Shown here piece after piece: positions 1-9,804 of a stretch of 36,475 nt of DNA. A program made the position numbers and the translations under genes. Origin of the DNA: Ichthyophonus hoferi. Taxonomy: Eukaryota > Opisthokonta > Ichthyosporea > Ichthyophonida > Ichthyophonidae. The notes under the pieces were generated by a model. The model was not told where the DNA came from and searched no databases. It saw only the letters and a list, made by a program, of their open reading frames with translations. Each line of letters opens with the position of its first letter. The first letter of the stretch is position 1. The stretch covers positions 11,646 to 48,120 of the forward strand of contig NAOQ01000144.1 in assembly GCA_002751075.1 (NCBI GenBank), in the 5' to 3' direction.

Positions 1-135
1 GAGCGTTTGCAAGTAGCGAGACCTCCACTAAGCCACAATTGAAAAAGACTTAGGATTGAGGTCTCAGGATCAATAGACAGCCAAGATGCTGTGCGCTCGA
101 CATCGAAAGTACATACATACATACATACATATATA
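1..135. repeat. Possible repeat end with ACAT microsatellite tail
   Basis: The first 110 bases are less AT-rich than what follows and run into an (ACAT)n tail at about 109-131, a structure typical of the 3' end of a SINE or other retroposon. On the opposite strand TGGCTTAGTGG near 31-41 resembles a tRNA A box, but no matching B box is in the window. The family is not identified. Confidence 0.3.
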
Positions 136-1744
136 CATCGATCGATGCGCACTGACTCTATTTCATAATCATCCAAAATCTTTTCTGGGCAATTGGTTCA
201 TAGACGCAAGATAAAGCAGTCTAAAACTGTTTATAACAACAAATACGGTACTCGCATATAGAAGCGGAAAGACCTGTAAATATGAGTGGTATGTTTGTGA
301 TTGGAATGTAATTTAGGTAAAAGTATAAGTATTAAATTAAAAAAATTAAATAAAGCGTATTCGCGTATTTATTAAATACCGGAGTGGATGAATATACAAA
401 AAATGTTGGCATAAATTTTACATATTATCTGTTGTTGCGCATATGTAGTATATTTATATAAATTCAAGTCGGCTTACTTAAATCTGTAAATAGATGGGAA
501 AATGAGATCATAAACATACGATAAAAAATGTTGTATTATCCAAATATAATAAAGTTAACATTTCCTAAATTTGGAGCTTCACTGCAAGAAATATCAGCCA
601 ATCAACCGCGCTTAATCAAATACTAACATATCTTAATTACTGGTAAATATATTATGGTTTATCCTGATACATATATCACCAAGGAGTATCCAACAGTAAA
701 TATGGCAAAAGCAGCTGACTATAGTACAATCCCTAGCACCTTAAATTTTCCAGAAGAAAATGTTGAAAAATAGAATACAATATCAAATGTATACCGGACC
801 TATTGGATTGATAAAAATCAAAAATTTAAATATTTTATTTCAACTAATTTTAAAATACACGTGTGGATAAAACTAATGAAAATACTACTGATGTCCTACT
901 AGCAATTAGCACTTGAACAATACATTAACAACAACGGAGATGAGATGGGGCTACCAATCAAAGGACGTGCTTAAATATATGACATATATAAAATTGAAAA
1001 ATACGCAAAAACAAAAACACCAGGTGGGGATATGTAATTAAAAAATATATATCTGGCTATAATTGAATAAAAAAATATCCACAGAGAGGTGGTTCTACTT
1101 ACATATTTGTCATATTTTCCCATCAAAAATACTGGTGTTTGTTTTGTCTTCATATCGTGCTAATGGATACAGGCTTGTTAAATATGATAACTTAATAACA
1201 TATATATCTCAAGTTAAATACGTTGTCAATAGTACGCCAGTCTGTTTGCAAGCTTAGATTTCAAAGAGTTCCTTTAATTTAGATTTAAAACGTGATTAAT
1301 AGCATAATTTTAATATAGTAACAAGCTATTGTCATGAATGATTCTTTTTATGTCGTACATAATAATAATAATTAAGCCATAACCAAGAGATTGGTGTTAG
1401 TGTGATGTCACCTACCATTAATGACTGTAGATGAGGGTCAAGTAATGTAAAGGAAAGTATAATATAGTCCGAAGTGCATTGACTCATGACAGAAAGACAA
1501 AATGACAAACAAGAATCTTTTACATACAAATATATGGAGCATTTATCAGTACCCTTTGAGCATCAAAATGACTATATATTTCCTACATTAAATTAGAATC
1601 TAGGTATTACTTTTGCTTCCATCGACTAACATTTTTCTCTTGCCGCAAATAACTATTTTTAAACCAAAGCATATATGCATTGTATATACATCTGTACAAT
1701 AATCTGTACGCGTGTCATTTGTGCGCATATAGATATATTGGTAT

Positions 1745-1995
1745 ATACCAGATATTCTTCCCGTATTCTGGGTATGTTGCTTTCTCTGGTTTCAATCCAA
1801 TCAAGGACTGAGGATGCATTTTGATTAGAACCATAGGGTCTTCACCCAAGACCAATATATTAGCCTGTTTCTCCCCAAGGTTTATTTGCCCTATATTTAT
1901 TCTTTATATATCTGCCCCGCCCTACACCTCTCCATTGGTTTCTGTTTATACCCTTCCTACTATCACTCACATCAGCGTTAATGTAATCTTGTTGA
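1745..1995 (-). pseudogene. Coding-like relic with an Arg/Gly-rich tract, family not recognised
   Basis: The minus strand shows protein-like reading with unusually few AT-rich codons for this region: NRNQWRGVGRGRY, NKPWGE and then MVLIKMHPQSLIGLKPEKAT. The basic RG-rich tract would fit a retroelement Gag or a host RNA-binding protein. It appears broken. I cannot name the family, and a chance open stretch is not excluded. Confidence 0.28.
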
Positions 1996-3915
1996 ACAAC
2001 GGTTTAGCTATAACCATGTAATACAATATTTTTACTACACATTGAAACGAGCTATATTTAACCAATATGGAGGGGATTATTGATTCAACAATCCAGAGTA
2101 AACTTATTTGTGTATGACAATATTTTGTAAAGGAAAATTTAGATTGTGATGAAAGTCTTACTAGAAGAACAAATACAAAAATCAGGAAGGAAGATAAAAG
2201 CCGTTCTCATAAATAAGTAAAGCAACGTATCCTAATAAAAACAGCATAGTAGGTATTTATTATGAAAATGCCCAAATGATAATTTAGAAGCGTCAACAAA
2301 AAAAAATGTCATTGAGATAAAGGAGTGGCATATATAAAGATTAACAGAATTAAGTAAAGTAACCGAATTTATATTAAAAGTGCAGAGGAGAAGGAAGACA
2401 TGAGATTGCATACATCCAATACCACGACGAGGTCTATAGTAGACTTTTCCAGTGTCATCCCACATCTTTACCATTGGTTGGTAAGATTGGTATTTTTCAT
2501 AGACGGTCGATCGGGCCCTCTTTATCTGTAGTGAACAACGATGAATTGAGAATGGTTAGATACACCATTTTATGGTGACGGTGTGTAACCATTTTAATAT
2601 TGCAGTAAACTCTGGTTTCTTATGTCCAATTTGTAGGCTTGGATTTGTGCAAACAACCCAGAGAACCAGGAAGTGAGACAGATGCAAGCACATTTGATAT
2701 ATACAGATAAATATTTCCAGTTTGTACATTGCATGCATGTGTAAGGTATGCTTTGCTATGTACGCATATACCCTTGTGCATACTGTTGATCTCTACACCA
2801 ATCATTAATAAAGTGTAATAAAATATTCTAAAAATCAGCAATTTGATTCTCATTTACATTTTAATATTCATTCCAACCTGCCGTTAATTTGACATGCCGT
2901 GTAAAAGGATAGACATCGTAAACTAAACATGCCTACTATATATACTAGAGATAGCTACATATACAATATTGAGCATGATGTTTATAGTTTATATAGTTTA
3001 TAGTCACATATAGTTTATAGTCACAACTAATTAATATTATATTGTTAATTAGTCTATAGACGGCATACTATATCTTACAAATACTGAGGTTTCTGTATGC
3101 GACATAACCCAAATACAGACTTATGTCGTGAAGTTGAATAAAGTATGATTGACTTAATTTTAATTATCTACTTTCAATTGCTACCTACAATCCTAAATTG
3201 ACGTAATAATAACTACGACACAGACTGGAAATATAAATAAATACAAAAGCAATAATAATACATGCAAACACGTTTAGATGTAGTCGGGCTTGGCTTGCCA
3301 TTTTCTAATTTATTCGTCATAGCTTAAAAATCACAATATTTTTATCTATATGCAAGATAACATAACCAACTATCTCTTAACAGAAATAATATTAATTTAT
3401 GTATGCACAATTGAAAAATTACTTAAAATGCATACAAACAGTAAAGTGAATCAACAATACATCTTCCTCTTATTCTATAATTGTTGTAAGAGATCACCCA
3501 AAATATAAATAGACATAGCAATCATCACATATAAGCATTATCATCTGATAGGTTTGCATATGGCTAAAGGACCTAGGTGGTTCCCTGATTGCATCATATG
3601 TGATTGCCCCTCCCGCCCCCTCCCCCCTACCCTGCCCTGAACTTGTTCATCTAAATTGCAGTATTCGGTAACCTTACCTAAACACATTGTTACACAAAAA
3701 CCAAAACATGGTGCTAGGCAATCACACGATAAAATGTATTATTATATCTAAGAGTCGATCTAAAATTAGCTTATTGGACTATACTTTGAAGCAAGATTCA
3801 AGAAAGAAATACTTAATAACAAATTTGAACTCATTATAATTATTTTGGATTTGTATCTATAACACAGTAGAAGGAGAAATACTACAGTTAGATGTTGCTC
3901 TGGTAGTCTTGCTTA

Positions 3916-3980
3916 ATATAGAAAAAGAAAAAGAAAGGGAAAAAAAGAAAAGAAAAAAAAAAAAAAAAGAAAAAGGAAAA
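3916..3980. repeat. AAAG-rich low-complexity tract
   Basis: A purine-only run made of AAAAG and poly-A units, about 60 bp long, in gene-poor DNA. Confidence 0.85.
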
Positions 3981-4466
3981 ATTAGAATTTGGCCTTAAAG
4001 GAGACAAGACAAATAAAAGTAATGGCAGGATAGAGAGAAAAACCATTTTTACTGGTCAACAGTATACATATACCATGATGTCAATAGTTTACTTTCATGT
4101 GTTAGGTATTTTAAATTTAGATATTTGTTGCAACCCCCAACTTTCACCTGTATGCTTCCAGAAAAAAATCATAAAAAAGTAATAATACATTCACAATGGC
4201 ATATTTGCATCCGATTTATCCATATCCGGGGTTATTCAAAAAATCAAGAGTTAAATTCATTTGGGGATAATAAATTTATAGTTTACGTTCTAAAAAAGTA
4301 TTTGTATTTAGTTCATTCAGCGAATGATAAACTTTTTTTTTTGACTTAAAAAACCAAGTCCAAAATATAGGAGAAGAGAAAGAATGAAAGATATTCATAT
4401 AATATCAACTATTTTATCATCCCCACACCAAGTCCCCTCTCATACTCCCTAGCTACCAATTCTTAC

Positions 4467-4541
4467 CGATGCAGCAATTTCTCTGGTACCGATGGCAATG
4501 CGAAACGAGCCGAAAAATTTGTTTAGACGTGTAAGACTCAT
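4467..4541 (-). other. Candidate first coding exon of an unidentified minus-strand gene
   Basis: On the minus strand an ATG at 4541 opens 25 codons (MSLTRLNKFFGSFRIAIGTR...) ending at a good donor, TCG followed by GTAAGA. The peptide is basic and amphipathic-looking, as mitochondrial presequences are, and lies about 110-155 bp downstream of three CCAAT boxes. No following exon could be assigned with confidence between 1 and 4460, so this may be an orphan or dead exon. I do not recognise the family. Confidence 0.35.
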
Positions 4542-4648
4542 TTTTAAATGGGGTTTTAGTTATTTTAGTTGCTTCCTATCACAAATATTTTCAATACATT
4601 GCCGTTCTTGCATGCCTTCATACCACATTATTGTAAATAACAGTTCCT

Positions 4649-4699
4649 ATTGGTCACATACTTTTTTGTGATTCCTATTGGTCCGAGTGGGGACATTGG
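4649..4699 (-). promoter_or_regulatory. Cluster of three CCAAT boxes (NF-Y-like)
   Basis: ATTGG occurs at 4649-4653, 4677-4681 and 4695-4699, all the same way round, reading CCAAT on the minus strand. The first two sit in a short repeated context (TTCCTATTGGTC), and the third is joined to GGCGCG. NF-Y sites often come in same-orientation clusters upstream of starts. Since this pentamer is common in the window, the cluster is only suggestive. Confidence 0.35.
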
Positions 4700-4860
4700 C
4701 GCGTGTTCCATTCCCAGACAGCTATTATCGGTTGGGTAAAGAAATATATTGACATTCAAATGAAAAGAAAATCTGGAAAATAAGGTATTTTGATTATTAT
4801 GTAAACATACACAATTATTTATGTTTATATATGATTATGAGAACATTAAGCTAATAGAGG

Positions 4861-5494
4861 GGAGGTACTTAAAAGCGACTGCGTGTTCTTTCATATTACC
4901 AACGGCACGAATGACTCGTTGCTTGATTGGACTATATTCGTTAGAATTCAACCTCTCTCTCGATTCTTCTGAACGAGCGGCACCATGGGAAGAACGATCA
5001 TAATTAACAAAAAACAGCTGATTTTAGAAAAATTATCCCAAGCCAGGTAAAGATTGCGGTTTAGAATAAGGAACCTTCTGATGGTTTATCTTCTCAGCAA
5101 TTTTGTAGGCCCTCTAGGCCTTTCTGATTCCGCCATTATCAGCTATTCTCTTCTAGGGTCAGATTACTGTTAATATGATGTATATCTTTCCCAATTTTTA
5201 CAGGGAAGCATTCATACTAGTGCACGAAGCATTGAGCCTCCTCAGAAAACTCTTTTTCTACTTTGGAGTTCACCAATTGTTTAGCCGGCTTTTCAAGTCT
5301 AACTTCCGACCAACGTCATCAAAACCCTGCATGATTTCATTCCCAATCACAAAACCAAGCCCCCCAGAACTCTTAGATTCGGGAAATTTGGTACTAAATA
5401 GGAGTTCGTCTATGATACCGACAGGGATGAAGATTCCATTACCGAAAGCAGAATAGAATGAATTCACCGATTGTGAAAGTTCAATCCACTCATC
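4861..5494 (-). pseudogene. Decayed M13 (neprilysin/ECE-like) zinc metallopeptidase, C-terminal half
   Basis: The minus strand reads VNSFYSAFGNGIF (family VNAFYS..N.IVFPAGIL), SSGGLGFVIGNEIMQGFDD (family GGIGVVIGHEITHGFDD), LTLEEN, ADNGG (family LTLGENIADNGG), NQLFFVNY (family QLFF.NFA) and YSPIKQRVIRAVGN (family HSP..FRVIG...N). The order and spacing follow the whole catalytic C-terminal half of M13 ectoenzymes. At least two frameshifts and several in-frame stops separate the blocks. The zinc motif HExxH reads NEIMQ, so both histidine ligands are gone. About 210 codons run without any intron, unlike the host genes here, which suggests a retrocopy or a single large exon. No parent gene is in the window. 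Confidence 0.82.
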
Positions 5495-5639
5495 CAACCG
5501 GATAATTCATGAGGTCTAGGTTAGATCATACTAAGGACTACGTGTACGCCTATATGAATAACTTATTTTTGTCTCATCATGCTGGCTCTGTATTGGTGGA
5601 ATAAATCATAGGATAGTTGGTTAAAAAGTATTATAAAAT

Positions 5640-5845
5640 AGCATTACAATTAAGTATAATAAAATACAAAAAGCTAAAATAAAAAAAAATAAAAAAAAAT
5701 AAAAAAAATAAAAATAAAATAAAATAATAATAAAAAAGTTTTATAAAATAATACAAAAAAATAAAGAAATAAAAGAAATAATGTAATATAGATAGTATCA
5801 TATAATAAAATATAATGAAAAAAAAATCAAATGAATTATTCTAAA
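5640..5845. repeat. A-rich low-complexity tract (AAAAT-like)
   Basis: About 200 bp consist almost only of A with interspersed T, with runs such as AAAAAAAAATAAAAAAAAAT. It lies upstream (in the minus sense) of the M13 relic, so it is not a poly(A) tail of that copy in the expected orientation. Confidence 0.9.
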
Positions 5846-6939
5846 TATACCTCTGATGCTATTGGTTCTCTTTGCTATCCATAAAGAGTACTAGCGGGCG
5901 GTTTAATATTGCTTTGACAACGAACAGTTATTTTTTACAATTTCTAACGTAGTAAAGATGCTTACTATACTATTTTAATATTTATTACCTTTTCAACTTT
6001 GCGTTGCGTTTTTTCTGTACTGCTTTGTTTACAGCTTTTGAGCCTAATTTACATTACTATCAGGTCACAGAACCACGGGATATTGGAAGAAGAGAATATA
6101 TTTGTAAGAGACGTTGAAAAACTACGGAAAAGAAAAAGAAGGAATACACGTGTACAAGGTTTTCTTAAAGTAATTTTTTATTATTTAAAACATTCAAATA
6201 TACTATGCCAGACAACCAATATTATTTAATTTACTGTGCTTACAGATACTTCTTTCTTTTTAGTCATAGGATCATCCCAACATGTGTGTATATGCATGTG
6301 TGTGAATATATATATATATATATATTGGTATATCTCAACACATATTTTTAGAAATAGGTATATATATATATAAGTATATGTATGTGCTTATGTATTCAAG
6401 CGTAGAGAGACATGTATGTTTTGACAAATATGACTTGATAGTTCCTGTAATGCTTACCCCAAGCACGAACCCTGAGCTTATAGTGCACTACCTTTGGGGT
6501 GCCAGCCAGTGACCTCTCCTGGGTGTTATATATTGGTTTATTGTCAAGAGATAGCATGGGTATGCTGAGAGGATATAGACGTTATGGCTAATAATACTCA
6601 ACTGGGGAACAAAGGAGTGGATAAAAGAATACGGATGGAGTAAATATAGGGTTTACAGTGGCTAGTAGAGAGAGTAGAGGGTAAAGAGTATAAGGTATGG
6701 TGGAGGAGAAAAGTGGTTTCTATTTCAGGATTGAAACGGTATAAGTGTCTGAGTGAGCCCTATACCTATATACAGGCAAGAGCATAGGTATCTATATATG
6801 CATTGTATGTATAGGTTATAATGTTTATGTCATAATTAATGTATGCTATTTGAAGTTATTAGGACTCATGTTTGGGGTATATATAACTAGACAAATAATA
6901 ACCTAAATATAAAATATCTTTGGTTTATAACTTCAATTT

Positions 6940-7080
6940 CAACTCTGTTATGTTGTTTTATTATATTATGTATTATATTATATTTTATTATGTTATGTGA
7001 CACTACCGTATATTATAGTATATTATATTACATTATATTATAATATTTCACATTATATTATACTGTATTATATTATGTGT
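6940..7080. repeat. TATTA/TTATA-type AT low-complexity tract
   Basis: The words TTATATTA and TATTATATT recur irregularly over about 140 bp. There is no coding content. Similar but shorter TA runs occur at 6306-6327 and 6360-6375. Confidence 0.85.
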
Positions 7081-7363
7081 ACAAGTTAATCGCAAATAGC
7101 TTCAATTAATAGATGTGATCGGTATTTGACAGGGATTAATCGTGGTGATTGGTATCTAATCTCTGATTAATTAATATAATTGGCATTTATATAATTGTTA
7201 ATTGATCAATCTAATTTTTAATTTTTATGCAATTGCTGGACAAACTATAATTGGTATCTAATGGCAGATTATTCACCCTTATATATGTACGATTAATCTT
7301 AAAAGTGAACAAATTTAGTCTGTTAAAACTCAAGGCAGAAATGGCACATATCCTTATAATATG

Positions 7364-7544
7364 TGTTGGAAATAACAAATAGAGACACTAGAGTTCCTGT
7401 GACCTATATTCGTTTGGAAGGAGAGAGAATACTGAATTAAGGGGCATTCTAGCGGGTCCCTTTGCATACACGGTGTACAGATATGCTAAGACATTTTTTT
7501 TTAATTAAACAAGTCAGCAGGACTTGTCTTAAGCACGATGCCTG
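7364..7544 (+). mobile_element. Dispersed repeat copy 1, LTR-like (possible Ty1/copia solo LTR)
   Basis: The copy begins TGTTGGAAATAACAAATAG, passes through GAGAGAATACTGAATTAAGG and CATACACGGTGTACAG, and continues to GCAGGACTTGTCTTAAGCACGATG. It shares this order with the copies at 7868 and 21897. A TGTTGGAA start is common for Ty1/copia LTRs. The far end and any target duplication were not resolved. Old, diverged fossil. Confidence 0.55.
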
Positions 7545-7867
7545 CCCATTGAGTTATCTGGACTCCAATATATATGAACTGGACTCTTAGCTTTGTTATA
7601 TGAATTTGACGGCTGAGGTGCTATTTGGGTGTTGCTCAGCTGTTTTGTATATTACCTTGGCGTCATTTTGAAGCTGGAAATGTTGATAGTTCAAATACAG
7701 ATTTGAAGGCATTGTATAGATGTAATAGGATTGATTTTCTACACGTATAGGTCAGTGGATGGATGTAGGGTTGGGGTGAAGTGTTTTTGTCATTTGTGGA
7801 TTGTTGACCTAATAGAATTACTATGTTTTACGATCATAATAAACTATTTAAGTTTTTTATGCTACCA

Positions 7868-8046
7868 TGGTGGCAATAATAAGTAGAGACAGGAGTATTC
7901 TCATATCTTATATTTATTTAGCGGAGGAGAGAGTACCGAATTGAATGGCGTTTTAACGTATCATTTTGCATACATGGAGTTCACATATGTTGAGACATTT
8001 TTTATTATTAAGCATGCCAGCAGGACTTGCCTTAATCAAGATGCCT
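7868..8046 (+). mobile_element. Dispersed repeat copy 2, LTR-like
   Basis: It aligns with the copy at 7364 along about 180 bp: AATAATAAGTAGAGACAGGAG, then GGAGAGAGTACCGAATTGAA, TTTGCATACATGGAGTTCA and GCAGGACTTGCCTTAAT. It is the more diverged of the two, lies about 320 bp downstream of the first in the same orientation, and no coding region lies between them. Confidence 0.5.
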
Positions 8047-9039
8047 AAGCAATCCAAAATATATGATATGAAATGGCTTCTTATACAGTCGCAGGGGCTC
8101 TGCCATTGGCTAGTTTAATTCTGATTGATCATTTTGGATTGCCATCTACACCAACAGATTGCATTAATTAATGATTTTTCCAAACTATATATGTAATAAT
8201 AATTTCTTGCTAATAACATCATATCATTATAGCTATATAAAGAAATACCCAAGTTAATTCAATATTCTTGTTCAAAAAATATGGTTGAATAATTAACGCT
8301 AACGACTATCTCTAAACATTAGATCACCTAGTTATGAAAACGAACACGGAATTTTTTAAAAATCAAAAAAACGTCTTCATTGATTGATTTTTACCAAAAA
8401 TACCTTATGACATTATCCAGCCACAATTACTACTAGATATATATGGGTTGATTAGTAAGATCTACGTATTGAATTTTTATTGTTATTACACTGTATAAAC
8501 AAGTAGATTAAGCACTTGCATAATTTTGGAGCCGTTACTCCCCAGTGTTCGTATATTATACTTATATACTTACAGTTGAATCACGAAATATTTTATCTAG
8601 ATTATAATATATATGGAACATCACGGCCATGTGCGTCATGTGTATTACATTATACTTTCAATTTTACTTTTATGAATAATTGATACAAGAATATTGAAAA
8701 TATATTTCTGTCCTATATTATAGATTTATATGTGAGTATTACTTATTTCCTATCTTTATATCTTACTAAACTCCATTATTAACTTTACAATGGATGCATT
8801 GTCCTATATATATGTTGCATGTTGTACGAATAATGTAATGAGAGCGAGTGCAAATGCAATAATTTGTGTATAACTTGATTAATTAACCATTGATCAAACG
8901 ACTAATTTTCATGCGGTAAAAGGCGATTTTGATCCAAACCCATATTATAATTTTAAAAAACTCAAATACTATAATTAAAAATTAAACCAATTTAAACACT
9001 TTAAAACCAGTCCATATGCCCGATCTACCCAGGAATATT

Positions 9040-9121
9040 GGTAATGACGTCACATGATCACTTGCAACATTTGCCGCGCTTTAAGCAATTTATAGTTGCG
9101 CTGTAACTGTGCGCGTGCAAC
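9040..9121. promoter_or_regulatory. GC-richer block with CRE palindrome, candidate upstream promoter of CNOT4
   Basis: In otherwise AT-rich DNA, a perfect CRE palindrome TGACGTCA lies at 9045-9052. It overlaps a CACATG E-box-like hexamer, and is followed by GCCGCGC (about 9073) and an NRF1-like string TGTGCGCGTGCAAC (9108-9121). The block lies about 700 bp upstream of the CNOT4 ATG. The sequence just before the ATG ends in a 3' splice-like TACAG (9799-9803), so a 5' UTR intron linking this block to the coding start is possible. Promoter function is inferred. Confidence 0.35.
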
Positions 9122-9804
9122 TAATATGTTATATTATATATGCTGACATGTATACATTTATACATACATGTAGTTTTGTATGACTGCAATTACTTTATTA
9201 TATATTTTATATAGTGTTTGTTGTTGAGGTATTGTGTTGTTTTGTCTTATTCACTTCCTGTATTCTTCTCATTAATTCAATACAGTGCAATACAGCACAG
9301 TACCATATATTACAGCTACGAAATAACATTACTATACAATACATATAATACAGTTCTGGAAGTGGGTGTATTCCACTCGGTATAGTTTTATTTTTTCCCT
9401 CATGTATTATTGAGGTGATGAACGATATCTAACTGTATTATATATTTCATCTATCCTACCTTACTGGAACCTGGCCACCAGGTTTACTCTCCTTTCCTTT
9501 CCTGAATTTTTTTCGTTTTTGTACTTTTCCCCACTACACTATTTCAAATAAGCCAACTTATTTTTTTATTGCTCGCTCGTGTTCCCTCAGCAACATGCAT
9601 TTAAAACATTGCTCAGAAGTATGTGTGATTAATTTATCCCGTGGACTGTATTCCTCTCCAATCTACCATGACTTTCATTAACAAAATATTCTTTATTAAT
9701 TCCATTGCTGTATTATTGTCCGGTATAATTTATAAATAGATCCTTCCTCAACAATTTTTTTTCCTGTTACCAAGGCAAGTCCTTTGATACTATTGGCCTA
9801 CAGG

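Larger units (their letters stand above)
136..4460. other. Gene-poor AT-rich DNA
   Basis: Apart from the relic near 1.75-2.0 kb and simple-sequence tracts, I find no gene with supportable exons. Scattered coding-like scraps exist near 653-770 (plus) and 2400-2525 (minus). A short 17-bp tandem repeat (ATAGTTTATAGTCACAT) lies around 3000-3025. A C-rich patch at 3606-3636 contrasts with its surroundings. Confidence 0.5.
5850..9039. other. Gene-poor AT-rich DNA upstream of CNOT4
   Basis: It contains the AT tracts and two LTR-like repeat copies listed separately. The stretch at 6440-6540 is less AT-rich (AGCACGAACCCTGAGC, GGGGTGCCAGCCAGTGACC) and may be part of a dispersed repeat, but no second copy in the window confirms it. 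No coding exon was recognised. Confidence 0.5.

Noticed and set aside
2472-2525. Possible 18-codon exon on the minus strand (STVYEKYQSYQPM, with TACAG acceptor and GTAAAG donor) that joins the orphan exon at 4467 in phase
   Set aside because: Too short to assign, the frame stays open beyond the donor, and the next in-phase candidate (near 1867) lacks a pyrimidine tract and looks like a decayed relic.
3606-3636. C-rich patch that might be a promoter or G-quadruplex
   Set aside because: It has no flanking gene start, and the G runs on the minus strand are too irregular to call with confidence.
5175-5456. Plus-strand frame over the M13 relic
   Set aside because: The homology to M13 peptidases is on the minus strand, so the plus frame is chance.
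5999-6229. 76-codon hydrophobic plus-strand frame
   Set aside because: No homology, no splice or promoter context, and typical of AT-rich random sequence.
7500-7580. tRNA-like A-box string (minus strand TAACTCAATGGGCAGG), suggesting a tRNA-derived SINE
   Set aside because: No B box at the right spacing and no tRNA fold; part of the string lies inside the LTR-like repeat, so a SINE is not supported. Similar weak strings near 6450-6520 and 36100 were dropped for the same reason.
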